From positions 248,001-312,000 of the forward strand of contig NZ_VNIP01000004.1 of NCBI RefSeq assembly GCF_008370325.1: a stretch of 64,000 bases of DNA, read 5' to 3'. The notes beneath the pieces were generated by a model, which was not told the DNA's origin, made no database searches, and was given only the letters and a program-made list of their open reading frames with translations. Shown one piece after another: positions 24,752-32,953 of this stretch (the stretch's first letter is position 1; every line of letters starts with the position of its first letter). Made by a program: the position numbers and the translations under genes. The stretch is from Martinezella tropici. GTDB lineage: Bacteria; Pseudomonadota; Alphaproteobacteria; Rhizobiales; Rhizobiaceae.

Positions 24752-26065
24752 TCAGGCTCCAATGACGCTGTCGAGTTCACGATAATCCGGCAGGCTGCGA
24801 TCGATCACCTTGCCCTTGCGAAGGACGACGCGGTCGGACTGCGGACGGGAAAGGAATTCGCTCCAGCGCCTGGCGCTGAAAAGTACGAGATCTGCCGGGT
24901 TGCCGACGGCGATACGCCCGATATCCGGGCGGCCAAGTATCTTTGCGGGCGAGGTGGTTATGACCCTTGCGGCCGTATCCAGCGGATGGTCGAGATGCAG
25001 GATGCGTACGGCTTCCCGGAACACCTCGACCGGATCGAGATCGCCATAGGCGTAGAACGGGTCGCGGGTATTGTCGGAGGCAACGGCTGTGGGAACACCG
25101 GCGGCGGCAAGCTCGTGCAGTAGCGTGACACCTCGCCAGCGCGGCGTGCGCCCAGCATGGCGGTCCTGCAGGTACATGTTGCACATCGGCAACGAGACGA
25201 TGGAGATCCCGGCCTTGGCGACGAGATCGATGGTGACGCGGGCCACATCTTCATCCTGCCGGGCAAGCGAGCAGCAATGGCCGGCCGTTACCTTGCCCGT
25301 GAAACCGTTGCGAAGCACGGCTTCTGCGATCGCCTTCAGCGTCAATACCTGTTTGTCTTCGGTCTCATCGACATGCAGATCGATGTCGAGGCCATTGTCG
25401 GCGGCGGCGCGGATCAGCTTGTCGAGCTGGGCGTCGAGGTCCGGATTCATCTGGGTGACTCCGCCCATCAAGCCGCCGGCTTCGCGGACGACGCGGAGTA
25501 GGTCGACAAAAAAGGTGTCGTCCACCATGGTGTCGAGCGGAAAGAGGGCGACGGCCTGCAGCGCGATCTTATCTTTCCAGGCTTCGCGGACCGAGGTGAA
25601 AACGTCGAAGGAAATGCGGTGCTGCGGCGCCAGCGAATCCAGATGGGTGCGGATCAGGCCGGTACCATGGGCGTAAGCCGAGCGCAGCGAGAATTCCATG
25701 CGCTTGCGCACGTCCTCGGCCGACCAGTTGGCCTCGCGGTCGGTACGGACAGCATCGAGCGCGCCCATGAAACTGCCGTCGGGGTTGGAGCGGCGCTCCC
25801 ATATGTGGCCCTTGTCGAGATGGGTGTGCATGTCGGCGAAAGTCGGCCAGACCATGCCCTCCCTCATATCGACCTTGGCATATTCCACCGGCGCGGTGCC
25901 GGGTGCGCGGATATCCCTGACGAGGCCGTCAGCAACGACGATATCGGCCTTGATAAGGCCCTCGCTGGAGGGCGCTGGAAAGCCGGACAGCGCAACGGCG
26001 GGTACAGTGGCATTGCTCAATACGAAGCGGGCGGCATTCGGCGGTGACATGAAGGCGTGGGACAT
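24752..26065 (-). CDS. Cytosine deaminase-like amidohydrolase
   Basis: 437 residues, amidohydrolase superfamily TIM barrel. Metal and catalytic residues are visible: H80 and H82 (HTHLDKGH), H231 and E234 (HVDET), H263 (GHCCSL) and D331 (SDNTRDPF). These match cytosine deaminase CodA and its relatives, which include creatinine deaminase, isoguanine deaminase and N-isopropylammelide hydrolase. The creatininase-family gene at 30058 and the importer encoded alongside make a small cyclic N-heterocycle a plausible substrate. ATG 26065 follows GGGAGAACTG and overlaps the permease stop (TGATG). Cytosine itself is possible, but the context does not prove it. Confidence 0.85.
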   Translation of the reverse strand: MSHAFMSPPNAARFVLSNATVPAVALSGFPAPSSEGLIKADIVVADGLVRDIRAPGTAPVEYAKVDMREGMVWPTFADMHTHLDKGHIWERRSNPDGSFMGALDAVRTDREANWSAEDVRKRMEFSLRSAYAHGTGLIRTHLDSLAPQHRISFDVFTSVREAWKDKIALQAVALFPLDTMVDDTFFVDLLRVVREAGGLMGGVTQMNPDLDAQLDKLIRAAADNGLDIDLHVDETEDKQVLTLKAIAEAVLRNGFTGKVTAGHCCSLARQDEDVARVTIDLVAKAGISIVSLPMCNMYLQDRHAGRTPRWRGVTLLHELAAAGVPTAVASDNTRDPFYAYGDLDPVEVFREAVRILHLDHPLDTAARVITTSPAKILGRPDIGRIAVGNPADLVLFSARRWSEFLSRPQSDRVVLRKGKVIDRSLPDYRELDSVIGA

Positions 26066-26931
26066 CAGTTCTCCCGCTTGAGGCTGCTCTCATGCCAGCG
26101 ATGCAGGCTCAGCCATGAGATGAAGGAGGTGAAGGCGAAGATGGCGACGCCGAGCGCCGACAGAAGCAGCAGCGCCGCAAAGAGCCGCGGCATGTTCTGG
26201 CGGTATTGTGCTTCGAGCAGGCGGAACGCCAGGCCCGAATTCGGACCGCCGGAGCCGGCGGCAAACTCGGCGACGACCGATGCGATCAGCGATAAGCCGC
26301 CACCGATCCTCAAGCCCGTCATGAAATAGGGCTGGGCTGCCGGCAGCTTCAGATGCAGCAACGCCTGCCAGCGCGAGGCGCCGTAGAGATCGAAGAGATT
26401 AAGCAGATTGTGGTCGACGCTTTTCAATCCCTGCACCATGTTGGACAGGATCGGAAAGAAGGCGACGAGGAAGCCGCAGATCAGCAGCGCCGCCTCGCGT
26501 GTCGGCGCATAGATCAGGATCAGCGGCGCGATCGCGACGATCGGCGTCACCTGAAGAATGACGGCGAGCGGATAGAAGGCGAGCTCGATCCAGCGGGACT
26601 GCACGAGGAAGATGGCGAAGCCGACGCCGCCGATCAGCGCCAGGACCAGGGATATGAACGTGATTTCGGTCGTCACCCACAGCGCCGGCCAGAGAATGCC
26701 CCAATCGGAGACAAGCGCCTTGGCGACCGCGATCGGGCTCGGCAGGATATATTGCGGAATGCCGGTTCCGATGACGAGAAGCTGCCAGAGGATGAGAAGC
26801 ACGAAAACGGTCAGGATCGGTACGAAGACGCCGAACGCGCGTTCTAAACTGCGCTGTCTGACAGCGGGGATAGCCGGCGCATCGACTGTTTCAGCGGAAA
26901 GAGTGGCGGGCAGGCTGGTGCTGTCGCTCAT
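26065..26931 (-). CDS. ABC transporter permease, NMT1/SsuC type
   Basis: 288-residue inner-membrane subunit with six or so hydrophobic helices and the cytoplasmic EAA-like loop (LYGASRWQALLHLKLPAAQPY, G near residue 205) that docks on the ATPase. Belongs to the BPD_transp_1 permeases used for taurine, sulfonate, nitrate and pyrimidine-precursor uptake. ATG 26931 overlaps the stop of the ATPase gene by one base (TGATG); the in-frame upstream start would lie deep in that gene. The deaminase-like gene follows with another one-base overlap, so permease and catabolic enzymes are made together. Confidence 0.88.
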   Translation of the reverse strand: MSDSTSLPATLSAETVDAPAIPAVRQRSLERAFGVFVPILTVFVLLILWQLLVIGTGIPQYILPSPIAVAKALVSDWGILWPALWVTTEITFISLVLALIGGVGFAIFLVQSRWIELAFYPLAVILQVTPIVAIAPLILIYAPTREAALLICGFLVAFFPILSNMVQGLKSVDHNLLNLFDLYGASRWQALLHLKLPAAQPYFMTGLRIGGGLSLIASVVAEFAAGSGGPNSGLAFRLLEAQYRQNMPRLFAALLLLSALGVAIFAFTSFISWLSLHRWHESSLKREN

Positions 26932-27755
26932 CAATGGGCCTCCGGCCAGCCGATGGCCTCGATCAGGGAACGGGACACTTTTTCGCACACCTGCCGGTAT
27001 TCTTCCGATGAGCGATAGAGCGGATCGCGTTCGCCGCTGGTTTGCAAGGGGAAGTCGGTGTGGACGCGGCCCGGCCGTGCCTTCATGACGACGATGCGGT
27101 TGGAGAGATAGGCGGACTCATAAACGGAATGCGTGACGAAGATGACGGTGATGCCTGTGGTCTGCCAGAGGCGCAGCACGTCGTCATTGAGTTTCTGGCG
27201 GGTGATTTCATCGAGCGCGGCAAAGGGCTCGTCCATTAGCAGCAGCTTCGGTTTCGTCACCAGCGCCCGGGCAATCGAAACCCGCATCTTCATGCCGCCG
27301 GACAGCTCCCGCGGATAGGCATCGGCGAAGTCCTGCAGGCCGACCGTGGCCAATGTACCCATGATCTGTTCGTGCGCCGCAACGTTCGAAATTCCCCTTA
27401 GCTTGAGGGGCAGGTGGACGTTGCCGAACACCGTTTTCCAGGGGAGCAGCGTCGGCTCCTGGAAGACGAAGCCGATATCGCCCTCCGGCAGGCCCTTGGC
27501 GTTGATGCGCGAGCTCGGCCAATCGATCCTGCCGCTCGAAGCGCCGCCGAGGCCGGCAATGATGCGCAAAGCCGTCGACTTGCCGCAGCCGGAAGGGCCG
27601 AGCAGGCTGATGAACTCACCGCTCTCCACATGGAGCGACATGCCCGATAGCGCCAATGTGCCATTGGAGAAGATCTTGGAGACCTGCTCCATGACGACGA
27701 GCGGCCGCTTGCGCATTTCCGTTTGGGTGAATTTTGTGGCTTCAGACACTGGCAT
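26931..27755 (-). CDS. ABC transporter ATP-binding protein, SsuB/TauB type
   Basis: 274 residues. Walker A GPSGCGKST (about 53-61), Q-loop FVFQEPTLLPWKT, signature LSGGMKMRVSIARAL with Met replacing the usual Gln of LSGGQ, Walker B LLLMDEPFAALDE, and switch His in FVTHSVYE. It energises the permease encoded immediately downstream. A rhizobial mosaic repeat separates it from the binding-protein gene upstream, so its expression may depend on read-through of that repeat. ATG 27755 is used; an alternative ATG at 27716 would remove 13 residues before the first strand. Confidence 0.89.
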   Translation of the reverse strand: MPVSEATKFTQTEMRKRPLVVMEQVSKIFSNGTLALSGMSLHVESGEFISLLGPSGCGKSTALRIIAGLGGASSGRIDWPSSRINAKGLPEGDIGFVFQEPTLLPWKTVFGNVHLPLKLRGISNVAAHEQIMGTLATVGLQDFADAYPRELSGGMKMRVSIARALVTKPKLLLMDEPFAALDEITRQKLNDDVLRLWQTTGITVIFVTHSVYESAYLSNRIVVMKARPGRVHTDFPLQTSGERDPLYRSSEEYRQVCEKVSRSLIEAIGWPEAH

Positions 27756-27775
27756 GGCTCGGCTCTTTGTTGATC

Positions 27776-27893
27776 CACCCTCCCTTTGAGGGGAGGGTCG
27801 GAGCGAAGCTCCGGGGCGGGGTGATCTGTTGGAATCTCAGGCTATCACCCCCACCCGCCGCTTTGCGGCGACCTCCCCCTCGAGGGGGAGGTG
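27776..27893. repeat. RIME-like rhizobial intergenic palindromic repeat
   Basis: About 118 bases built of two inverted arms (27776-27825 and 27844-27893) that both carry GC-rich hairpins. These include an 8-bp stem at 27777-27798, a GGAGC-GAA-GCTCC stem, and a 20-base perfect palindrome at 27872-27891. Arms end in CACC and GGTG. Form, size and intergenic place within an operon match the Rhizobium-specific intergenic mosaic elements. It may moderate expression between the binding protein and the membrane parts. Confidence 0.8.
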
Positions 27894-27899
27894 CCAATG

Positions 27900-28916
27900 T
27901 TACTTCTTCAGCGACATGCCGACGCCCTTGCAGACGAACTGCGTGTCGAAAGCTTTCTTGTAGTCGATATCGGCATCGAAGAGCTTGATCTGCGCCATCT
28001 CGTCGAAGAACTTCTTGTAATGCGCCTCGGTGATGCAGCCGATGCCCTTGTCGAGAGCTTCACCGGATTCAACGATGCCATATTCCTTCATCTTGGCGAT
28101 GGAATAGGCGATCTGGCCATCCGTCATATCGGGATTGTCCTTCTTGATCAGCTCGTTGGCCGCCTTGTTGTCGCCGTAGAGATAGTTGTACCAACCCTCG
28201 ATCGACGCATTGACGAAGCGTTGCACGAGATCGGGATTCTTGTCGACCAGCGCCTTCTGCGCGGTGATCATCGTCGAATAGGGCGAATAGCCGGCATCGG
28301 CGATCAGGAAGACTTTCGGCTTCCAGCCGGCCTGTTTCTCGATCTCATAGGGTTCCGAGGTCACGTATCCCTGCTGCGCCGACTGCTTGTCGGCGAGGAA
28401 GGGCGCCGGGCTGAAATTGTAGGGCTTGAACTGCTCGTCCTTGAAGCCCGGGAAATTCGCCTTCATCCACTCGAAATAGGTGATATAGCCGTCCTTGCTG
28501 AGGAACAGCGTCGGCAGCTTGGCGAGATCCTCGAACTTCTCCACGCCAGCATCCGGATGGGCGATCAGCACTTGCGGGTCCTTCTGGAAGATCGCCGCGA
28601 CATCGACGATCGGAATGCCCTGCTTGACCGCATCGATCTCCTGCTGCGGACCGCCCATGTAGAAATCAAGCTTGCCGGAAATCAGCAAAGCCGAATTGGC
28701 GGCATTGGGGCCGCCCTGGACGATGGTGACATCAAGGCCATATTTTTTGTAAGTGCCGTCGGCGATGGCCTGGTAAAAGCCGCCGTGCTCTGCTTGGGCA
28801 AGCCAGTTGGTGCCATAGCTGACTTTGTCGAGAGCATTTGCGGGCTCAGCCGCGACGATTGCGGCGGCCAGACCCATGGCGGCGAAAAATGATTTTATCT
28901 TCAATGCATTATACAT
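27900..28916 (-). CDS. ABC transporter substrate-binding protein, NMT1/THI5-like
   Basis: 338 residues with a Sec signal peptide (to about residue 29, ending PANA). The mature NMT1 domain begins LDKVSYGTNWLAQAEHGGFYQ, the layout used by binding proteins for thiamin-pyrimidine precursors and other N-heterocycles. First gene of a minus-strand operon: binding protein, [RIME], ATPase, permease, deaminase-like enzyme, FAD oxidase, quinone reductase. ATG 28916 follows GGGGAACAGTCAGCG. A LysR gene diverges from it at 29102, and the 185-base gap should hold both promoters. Ligand not known; a pyrimidine- or creatinine-like ring is my best inference. Confidence 0.88.
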   Translation of the reverse strand: MYNALKIKSFFAAMGLAAAIVAAEPANALDKVSYGTNWLAQAEHGGFYQAIADGTYKKYGLDVTIVQGGPNAANSALLISGKLDFYMGGPQQEIDAVKQGIPIVDVAAIFQKDPQVLIAHPDAGVEKFEDLAKLPTLFLSKDGYITYFEWMKANFPGFKDEQFKPYNFSPAPFLADKQSAQQGYVTSEPYEIEKQAGWKPKVFLIADAGYSPYSTMITAQKALVDKNPDLVQRFVNASIEGWYNYLYGDNKAANELIKKDNPDMTDGQIAYSIAKMKEYGIVESGEALDKGIGCITEAHYKKFFDEMAQIKLFDADIDYKKAFDTQFVCKGVGMSLKK

Positions 28917-29101
28917 CGCTGACTGTTCCCCTTATCTGCCATGGGACGTCATTGTTGAAGCCCATTTCCCGCATTTGAGCGATTGCCTTGCGCTTTGAAA
29001 AGCAGCAAAATTCGTGCGCATTGATGCCTTTTCGGCATCTCTTCCCAGGTCTGTGCCTAAATTGTGCGGCCTGGGCAAAAATTAAGCAATGGGAACGCAA
29101 C

Positions 29102-30070
29102 ATGCTGCATTCGAGACGGCTTCTCTACATCAATGAAATTGCCCGCTGCGGCTCGATCCGCAAGGCGGCGGCACGGCTCAACGTGGCGTCATCGGCGATC
29201 AACCGGCAAATTCTGGCGCTGGAGGAGGAAATGGGCGCGCCGCTCTTCGAGCGTCTGCCGCGTGGCTTGCGGCTGACGGCGGCGGGCGAGCTCTGCATCG
29301 AGCACATCCGCGAGGTATTGAAGAATTACGAGCGGCTGGAGGGGCGCATTCGCAGTCTCAAGATGCAGCAGGCCGGCAAGGTCAGGATCGTCGCGACGGT
29401 CGGCCTTGCCGCCGGACCTCTGCCCGAGATTATCGCCCGCTTCCTCTTGGAACATCCAAGGGTCTTCATCCAGCTGCGCAACGATGCCGGCTCGACCACC
29501 ATCGCGTCGGTGGTCGCCGGAGAAGTTGATATCGGACTTGGCTTCAACATACCGGCGACACCCGGCATCCGCTCGCTCGGCAATTTCGACATACCGATCG
29601 GCGTCGTGCTGCCTCCCGGTCACCCGTTGATCGGACCGGGCCCGATCAATCTTGCCGATGTCGTCGAGGAGCGGCTGCTGCTGGCGCAGCCTGGAAGCAG
29701 CCTGCGCGAGATCATCAATCTGACGTTGGCGCGCCTTTCCGTGCAGGTCGAGCCGGTGCTGGAGAGCAATGCGTCGGAAATGCTCAAGCAACTGGTGAAA
29801 TGCGGGGCAGGGGTGACGCTGCTCAATCCGCTTGACGTCATCACCGAGTGTCGCCGCGGCGAGCTGGTCTTCCGGCCGATCGCCGAGCCCCATTCGCGGC
29901 CCCAACCCATGAAGCTTTTTGCCCGCACGCGGGCGCCGCTCGATGCCGCCACCAGCCTTTTCGCCGAGTACCTGCTGGCGGAGCTTGCTGGAATGGTGGA
30001 GGAGCTGCACGCGAAGGGGCATATCATCGCGCCCTCCGAGCGCCGCCGTTCGGATGCCTATTTCGAATAG
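29102..30070 (+). CDS. LysR-family regulator of the importer/amidohydrolase operon
   Basis: 322 residues. N-terminal LysR helix-turn-helix (LLYINEIARCGSIRKAAARLNVASSAINRQI), then a two-lobed inducer domain (VRIVATVGLAAGPLPEIIARF and following). ATG 29102 has GGGAA upstream; the frame is open a further 38 codons but that part would be mostly Cys/Phe-rich and lacks a ribosome site. Divergent arrangement with the binding-protein gene is the classic LysR layout, so it probably activates that operon in the presence of the transported compound. The 3' end overlaps the convergent creatininase gene by 13 bases. Confidence 0.87.
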   Translation: MLHSRRLLYINEIARCGSIRKAAARLNVASSAINRQILALEEEMGAPLFERLPRGLRLTAAGELCIEHIREVLKNYERLEGRIRSLKMQQAGKVRIVATVGLAAGPLPEIIARFLLEHPRVFIQLRNDAGSTTIASVVAGEVDIGLGFNIPATPGIRSLGNFDIPIGVVLPPGHPLIGPGPINLADVVEERLLLAQPGSSLREIINLTLARLSVQVEPVLESNASEMLKQLVKCGAGVTLLNPLDVITECRRGELVFRPIAEPHSRPQPMKLFARTRAPLDAATSLFAEYLLAELAGMVEELHAKGHIIAPSERRRSDAYFE

Positions 30071-30855
30071 AGGTTGGAGAGTGGATAGTCGCGCAGGTCG
30101 CCTAGCATCTCGATGAAGCCGGCGATCTGATGCCGGCAGATGAGTGCACCCTTTTCCGCCGTGCCGGCCGCGGCATTGCCGACGACGCCGTTCGGATTGA
30201 GGTCATGCGCGATCCAGGCGAGCGAATGCGGCGGCAGCGGCTGCAGATAGTTGGAATGTTCCTTCATCCATTCCGCCCTGGAGGCGAAATTCTCGGCCTT
30301 GTCCATCCGCACGAGCTCGGGCCGGAAATGCAGCATGAGGGAGGTCTCGACATCGCCACCATGGATGCCGAAGCGCTGCTCATGGTCGTCGATCATGCCG
30401 TCAGGCGTGCCGAATCGGCTCCACTGCGTGGCGACGACGGCCATCCGGTGACGCACGCGCAACTCGCGCGCGACGATGCCCATAATATCGAGATTGCCGC
30501 CATGGGAGTTGACGATGACCATCTTGCGGATACCGGCCTCGGCGACCTTCGCACCGATTGCGGTCCACACCGGGATCAACAGCTCCGCGCTGAGCGAAAG
30601 CGTGCCGGGACCGTAGATATGTTCGTTGGCCTTGCCGATTTCTTGGATTGGCAGCACAAGGAAATCGAGATCGCCGGGACGCTGGACCTTCAGCTCCGCT
30701 AGCATGCCCGCAGCGATCGCGACATCGGTTGCGATCGGCAGATGCGGGCCGTGCTGTTCCGTCGAGGCAATCGGCAGGATCGCGATCGTGGTGTCGGCCG
30801 AGAGATCGGCGAAATCATATGTGTTGAGTTCATTCCAATAGAAGGGCTTCACCAT
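30058..30855 (-). CDS. Creatininase-family amidohydrolase
   Basis: 265 residues from ATG 30855 (GAGAGG eight bases upstream; ATG 30861 is too close to it). Creatinine amidohydrolase fold with metal ligands E33 and H35 (ASTEQHGPHLP), D44 (ATD), the VNSHGGN loop and a later Glu in the segment GGDVETSLM. Family members open cyclic amides (creatinine to creatine) or act in flavin and mycofactocin pathways. Its location next to a cytosine/creatinine deaminase-like gene and an NMT1 importer supports use of a small cyclic N compound. It is convergent with the LysR gene and transcribed from its own promoter. Confidence 0.85.
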   Translation of the reverse strand: MVKPFYWNELNTYDFADLSADTTIAILPIASTEQHGPHLPIATDVAIAAGMLAELKVQRPGDLDFLVLPIQEIGKANEHIYGPGTLSLSAELLIPVWTAIGAKVAEAGIRKMVIVNSHGGNLDIMGIVARELRVRHRMAVVATQWSRFGTPDGMIDDHEQRFGIHGGDVETSLMLHFRPELVRMDKAENFASRAEWMKEHSNYLQPLPPHSLAWIAHDLNPNGVVGNAAAGTAEKGALICRHQIAGFIEMLGDLRDYPLSNLYSK

Positions 30856-31030
30856 GGCCATATCCTCTCGTCAGCGTCTCTTCGCTCAACGGATACGGCA
30901 AGGTTGATGGCGGTGGAAAGCATCAATTTGCGGCCATGCCGCTGCCTTTTTGAGTGCGCCTGCGCGCTCTGGAAAGGGGCCGGCTTCGAAGAGGCAGCCG
31001 GAGATATCATGATTTTTAGAATGCAAAAGA

Positions 31031-31061
31031 AAGAAGGTCCGGAGGGAAACCGGACCTTCTT
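31031..31061 (-). terminator. Strong terminator of the porin gene
   Basis: Perfect 12-bp stem (AAGAAGGTCCGG and its complement) with a 7-base loop, 49 bases past the porin stop. On the minus strand it is followed by TTTCTTTTGC, giving a canonical rho-independent terminator. Confidence 0.85.
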
Positions 31062-31109
31062 CCCATTCTGATCGGAGGTCTATTTCAGATCAGGTAGATC
31101 TGAATAGGC

Positions 31110-32159
31110 TTAGAAGCTGCGCTGGAAGCGCAGGATACCAGCCCACTGGTCCTGATTGACGTTGTCCCAGTTGGTGTAGGAGATTTCCGGCTGAACCAGG
31201 AGGTTCTTGACCGGGTTCCACTTGACGTTCGTGGTTGCCGCGAAGGTCTTGTTGTCGGTGTAGGCGAGCTGCAGGTTCCACTTCAGCTTTTCGTTGATCG
31301 GAACGCCAACGCCGCCCCAAACTGCCCAGTCACCCCAGCTCTGGCCGATCGAATCGCCATTGGCATACTTGTTCAGCTTGTCGCCGTCGGTGTTCCAGCC
31401 ACCCATCAAGAAGGCCGAGAATACGCCGAAGTCAGCGTCTACGCGAGCCTTGATGGCGCCTTCTTCAACGATCGAGTCGTAACCGCCAACGAGCTTGAAG
31501 CCCCATGCGCCGGCCTTGTAGCCAACACCTGCGACAACGTCAGGAGCGTAGTGGTTGTGGCTGTCTTCGCCGTTAGAACCGGTTGCACCCGTGCCCGAAT
31601 TGCTGTCTTCAACCGAGATCACAGCCGTGAAGCCGTTGCCGGCGTCGTAGTTGTAAGTGATCTGGTTCAGTTCGTACGGACCATCGCCGATCACGTCGTC
31701 GTTGATGACGTCGCCGGCATAATCGGTGAAGACGTTGAACTGCGAGTCTTCCTTACCGACAAGGAAGCCGCCGAGGCTGATGCTTGCGTGCAGCAGGTTG
31801 GTCTTGGTGGCGTTGCCGTCGTTCCAATCCCAACGAATTTCGGTGTTGGTCTTCAGCGGGCCGTATTCGGTGTCCGTTGCCGTCTGCAGCTGCAGCTCAG
31901 CACGAGTGTGCCAGAGAGTGCCATAGTGGCTGTCCGGGTCGTAGGCGTCGTACCACTTGCCTTCGGTACGGACCTTGCCGCCGATCTTGAGGCAGGTTTC
32001 AGTGCCCGGGATGAAGAAGTAACCAGCACCGAAAGCATCGCAGATGCGGACGTATTCCAGGGGCTCCGGCTCGGCAGCAACGATAGCGTCAGCTGCATGG
32101 GCACCGGAAACTGCTACGAGCGCAGCAGCGGAGCCGAGAAGAAGGCTCTTGATATTCAT
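31110..32159 (-). CDS. ropA: Outer-membrane porin, RopA/Omp25-associated porin family
   Basis: 349 residues. Sec signal MNIKSLLLGSAAALVAVSGAHA, then the alpha-proteobacterial porin_2 barrel: LEYVRICDAFGAGYFFIPG, GGKVRTEGKWYDAY, and a C-terminal strand ending in FQRSF with the terminal Phe needed for outer-membrane insertion. C40 and C56 may pair. Codon use is noticeably selected, as in highly expressed rhizobial porins. ATG 32159 follows GGAGAAAAA. It has its own long leader and a strong terminator, so it is monocistronic. Rhizobia carry several ropA copies; which paralog this is cannot be decided here. Confidence 0.93.
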   Translation of the reverse strand: MNIKSLLLGSAAALVAVSGAHAADAIVAAEPEPLEYVRICDAFGAGYFFIPGTETCLKIGGKVRTEGKWYDAYDPDSHYGTLWHTRAELQLQTATDTEYGPLKTNTEIRWDWNDGNATKTNLLHASISLGGFLVGKEDSQFNVFTDYAGDVINDDVIGDGPYELNQITYNYDAGNGFTAVISVEDSNSGTGATGSNGEDSHNHYAPDVVAGVGYKAGAWGFKLVGGYDSIVEEGAIKARVDADFGVFSAFLMGGWNTDGDKLNKYANGDSIGQSWGDWAVWGGVGVPINEKLKWNLQLAYTDNKTFAATTNVKWNPVKNLLVQPEISYTNWDNVNQDQWAGILRFQRSF

Positions 32160-32847
32160 TTTTTCTCCAATCGCTTTGCCGGATCAGAACAACGTCGGTG
32201 ACTACCCGACACGTTCCATCTATCCGGCTGTTCCCTCTTGCGGAACATCACAGGATGTCCGCGCACGCAAACTAGCGAGGCCACGCCTGGGTCGAAATAC
32301 AATAGTTTCGAATTTTTCTGTAAATCCAGACATAAAAGCGTCATAGATGCAAAAATACATCAGAATCTATCAATATAGGCGAGTCATTCATGAGTACGTT
32401 GGTAGGATATACTAAATAAACATCCGAGATGTATGTTATTTCCCCTAAAAATCGGCCATATAGTAAGTCTATATTACAAACTATACTGATTTGTCCCTCG
32501 ATTCGGTCCTTCGGCTGCAAGAAATCGGGACCTGTCGGATAGAGCAAGCGATCCGCCAGCGATGATTGCGGAACGGCGCATTTAGCGGCTGCATTCAAAT
32601 TGACGGCGCGGCCTCGCATCGATGGGTTGGAGAAAGGCTTCGATTGGCTGGGAGAAGTTGCCGTGGACGTCCCGTGACGTCATCCGTGACCGTCCCTGGG
32701 GGAGGGCGAGCATTGGAAGTCATTATGAGGAGGCCCAACCCCGCGCATACGCGTCGTCGCCCTCGCGACGCGATCGAGGCTATCGGCAATCATGAAAGAT
32801 TATGTATTCCAGGCGCCGGTCTGAGAAATGGGCAGGGCGCGTTCCGC
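32160..32847. other. AT-rich porin leader and promoter region, no gene
   Basis: 688 bases. The part from about 32290 to 32500 is distinctly AT-rich against its surroundings and holds an inverted repeat ATAGAT-N16-ATCTAT (32344-32371) with nested GATG/CATC. It probably carries the porin promoter and a regulator site, leaving a leader of more than 100 bases. Beyond 32520 I see no supportable gene. Confidence 0.55.
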
Positions 32848-32953
32848 TAGAGCATTTTCCGCTTTTCTTCGAATCGCGAAAGCGCTCCATCTTCTTGTTT
32901 CCCAACGCATTCTGGACGGAAAAACCGCTGTGCACTTTTCCTGGAAAACTCTA
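32848..32953. repeat. Dispersed Rhizobiales intergenic repeat
   Basis: About 106 bases running from TAGAGCATTTTCCGC to TTCCTGGAAAACTCTA. It contains the stretches GAATCGCGAAAGCGCTCC and GGACGGAAAAACCGCTGTG, recognised as a very common dispersed element of Rhizobium and Agrobacterium genomes. Its last bases provide the stop codon of the minus-strand glycosyltransferase gene. Confidence 0.75.
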
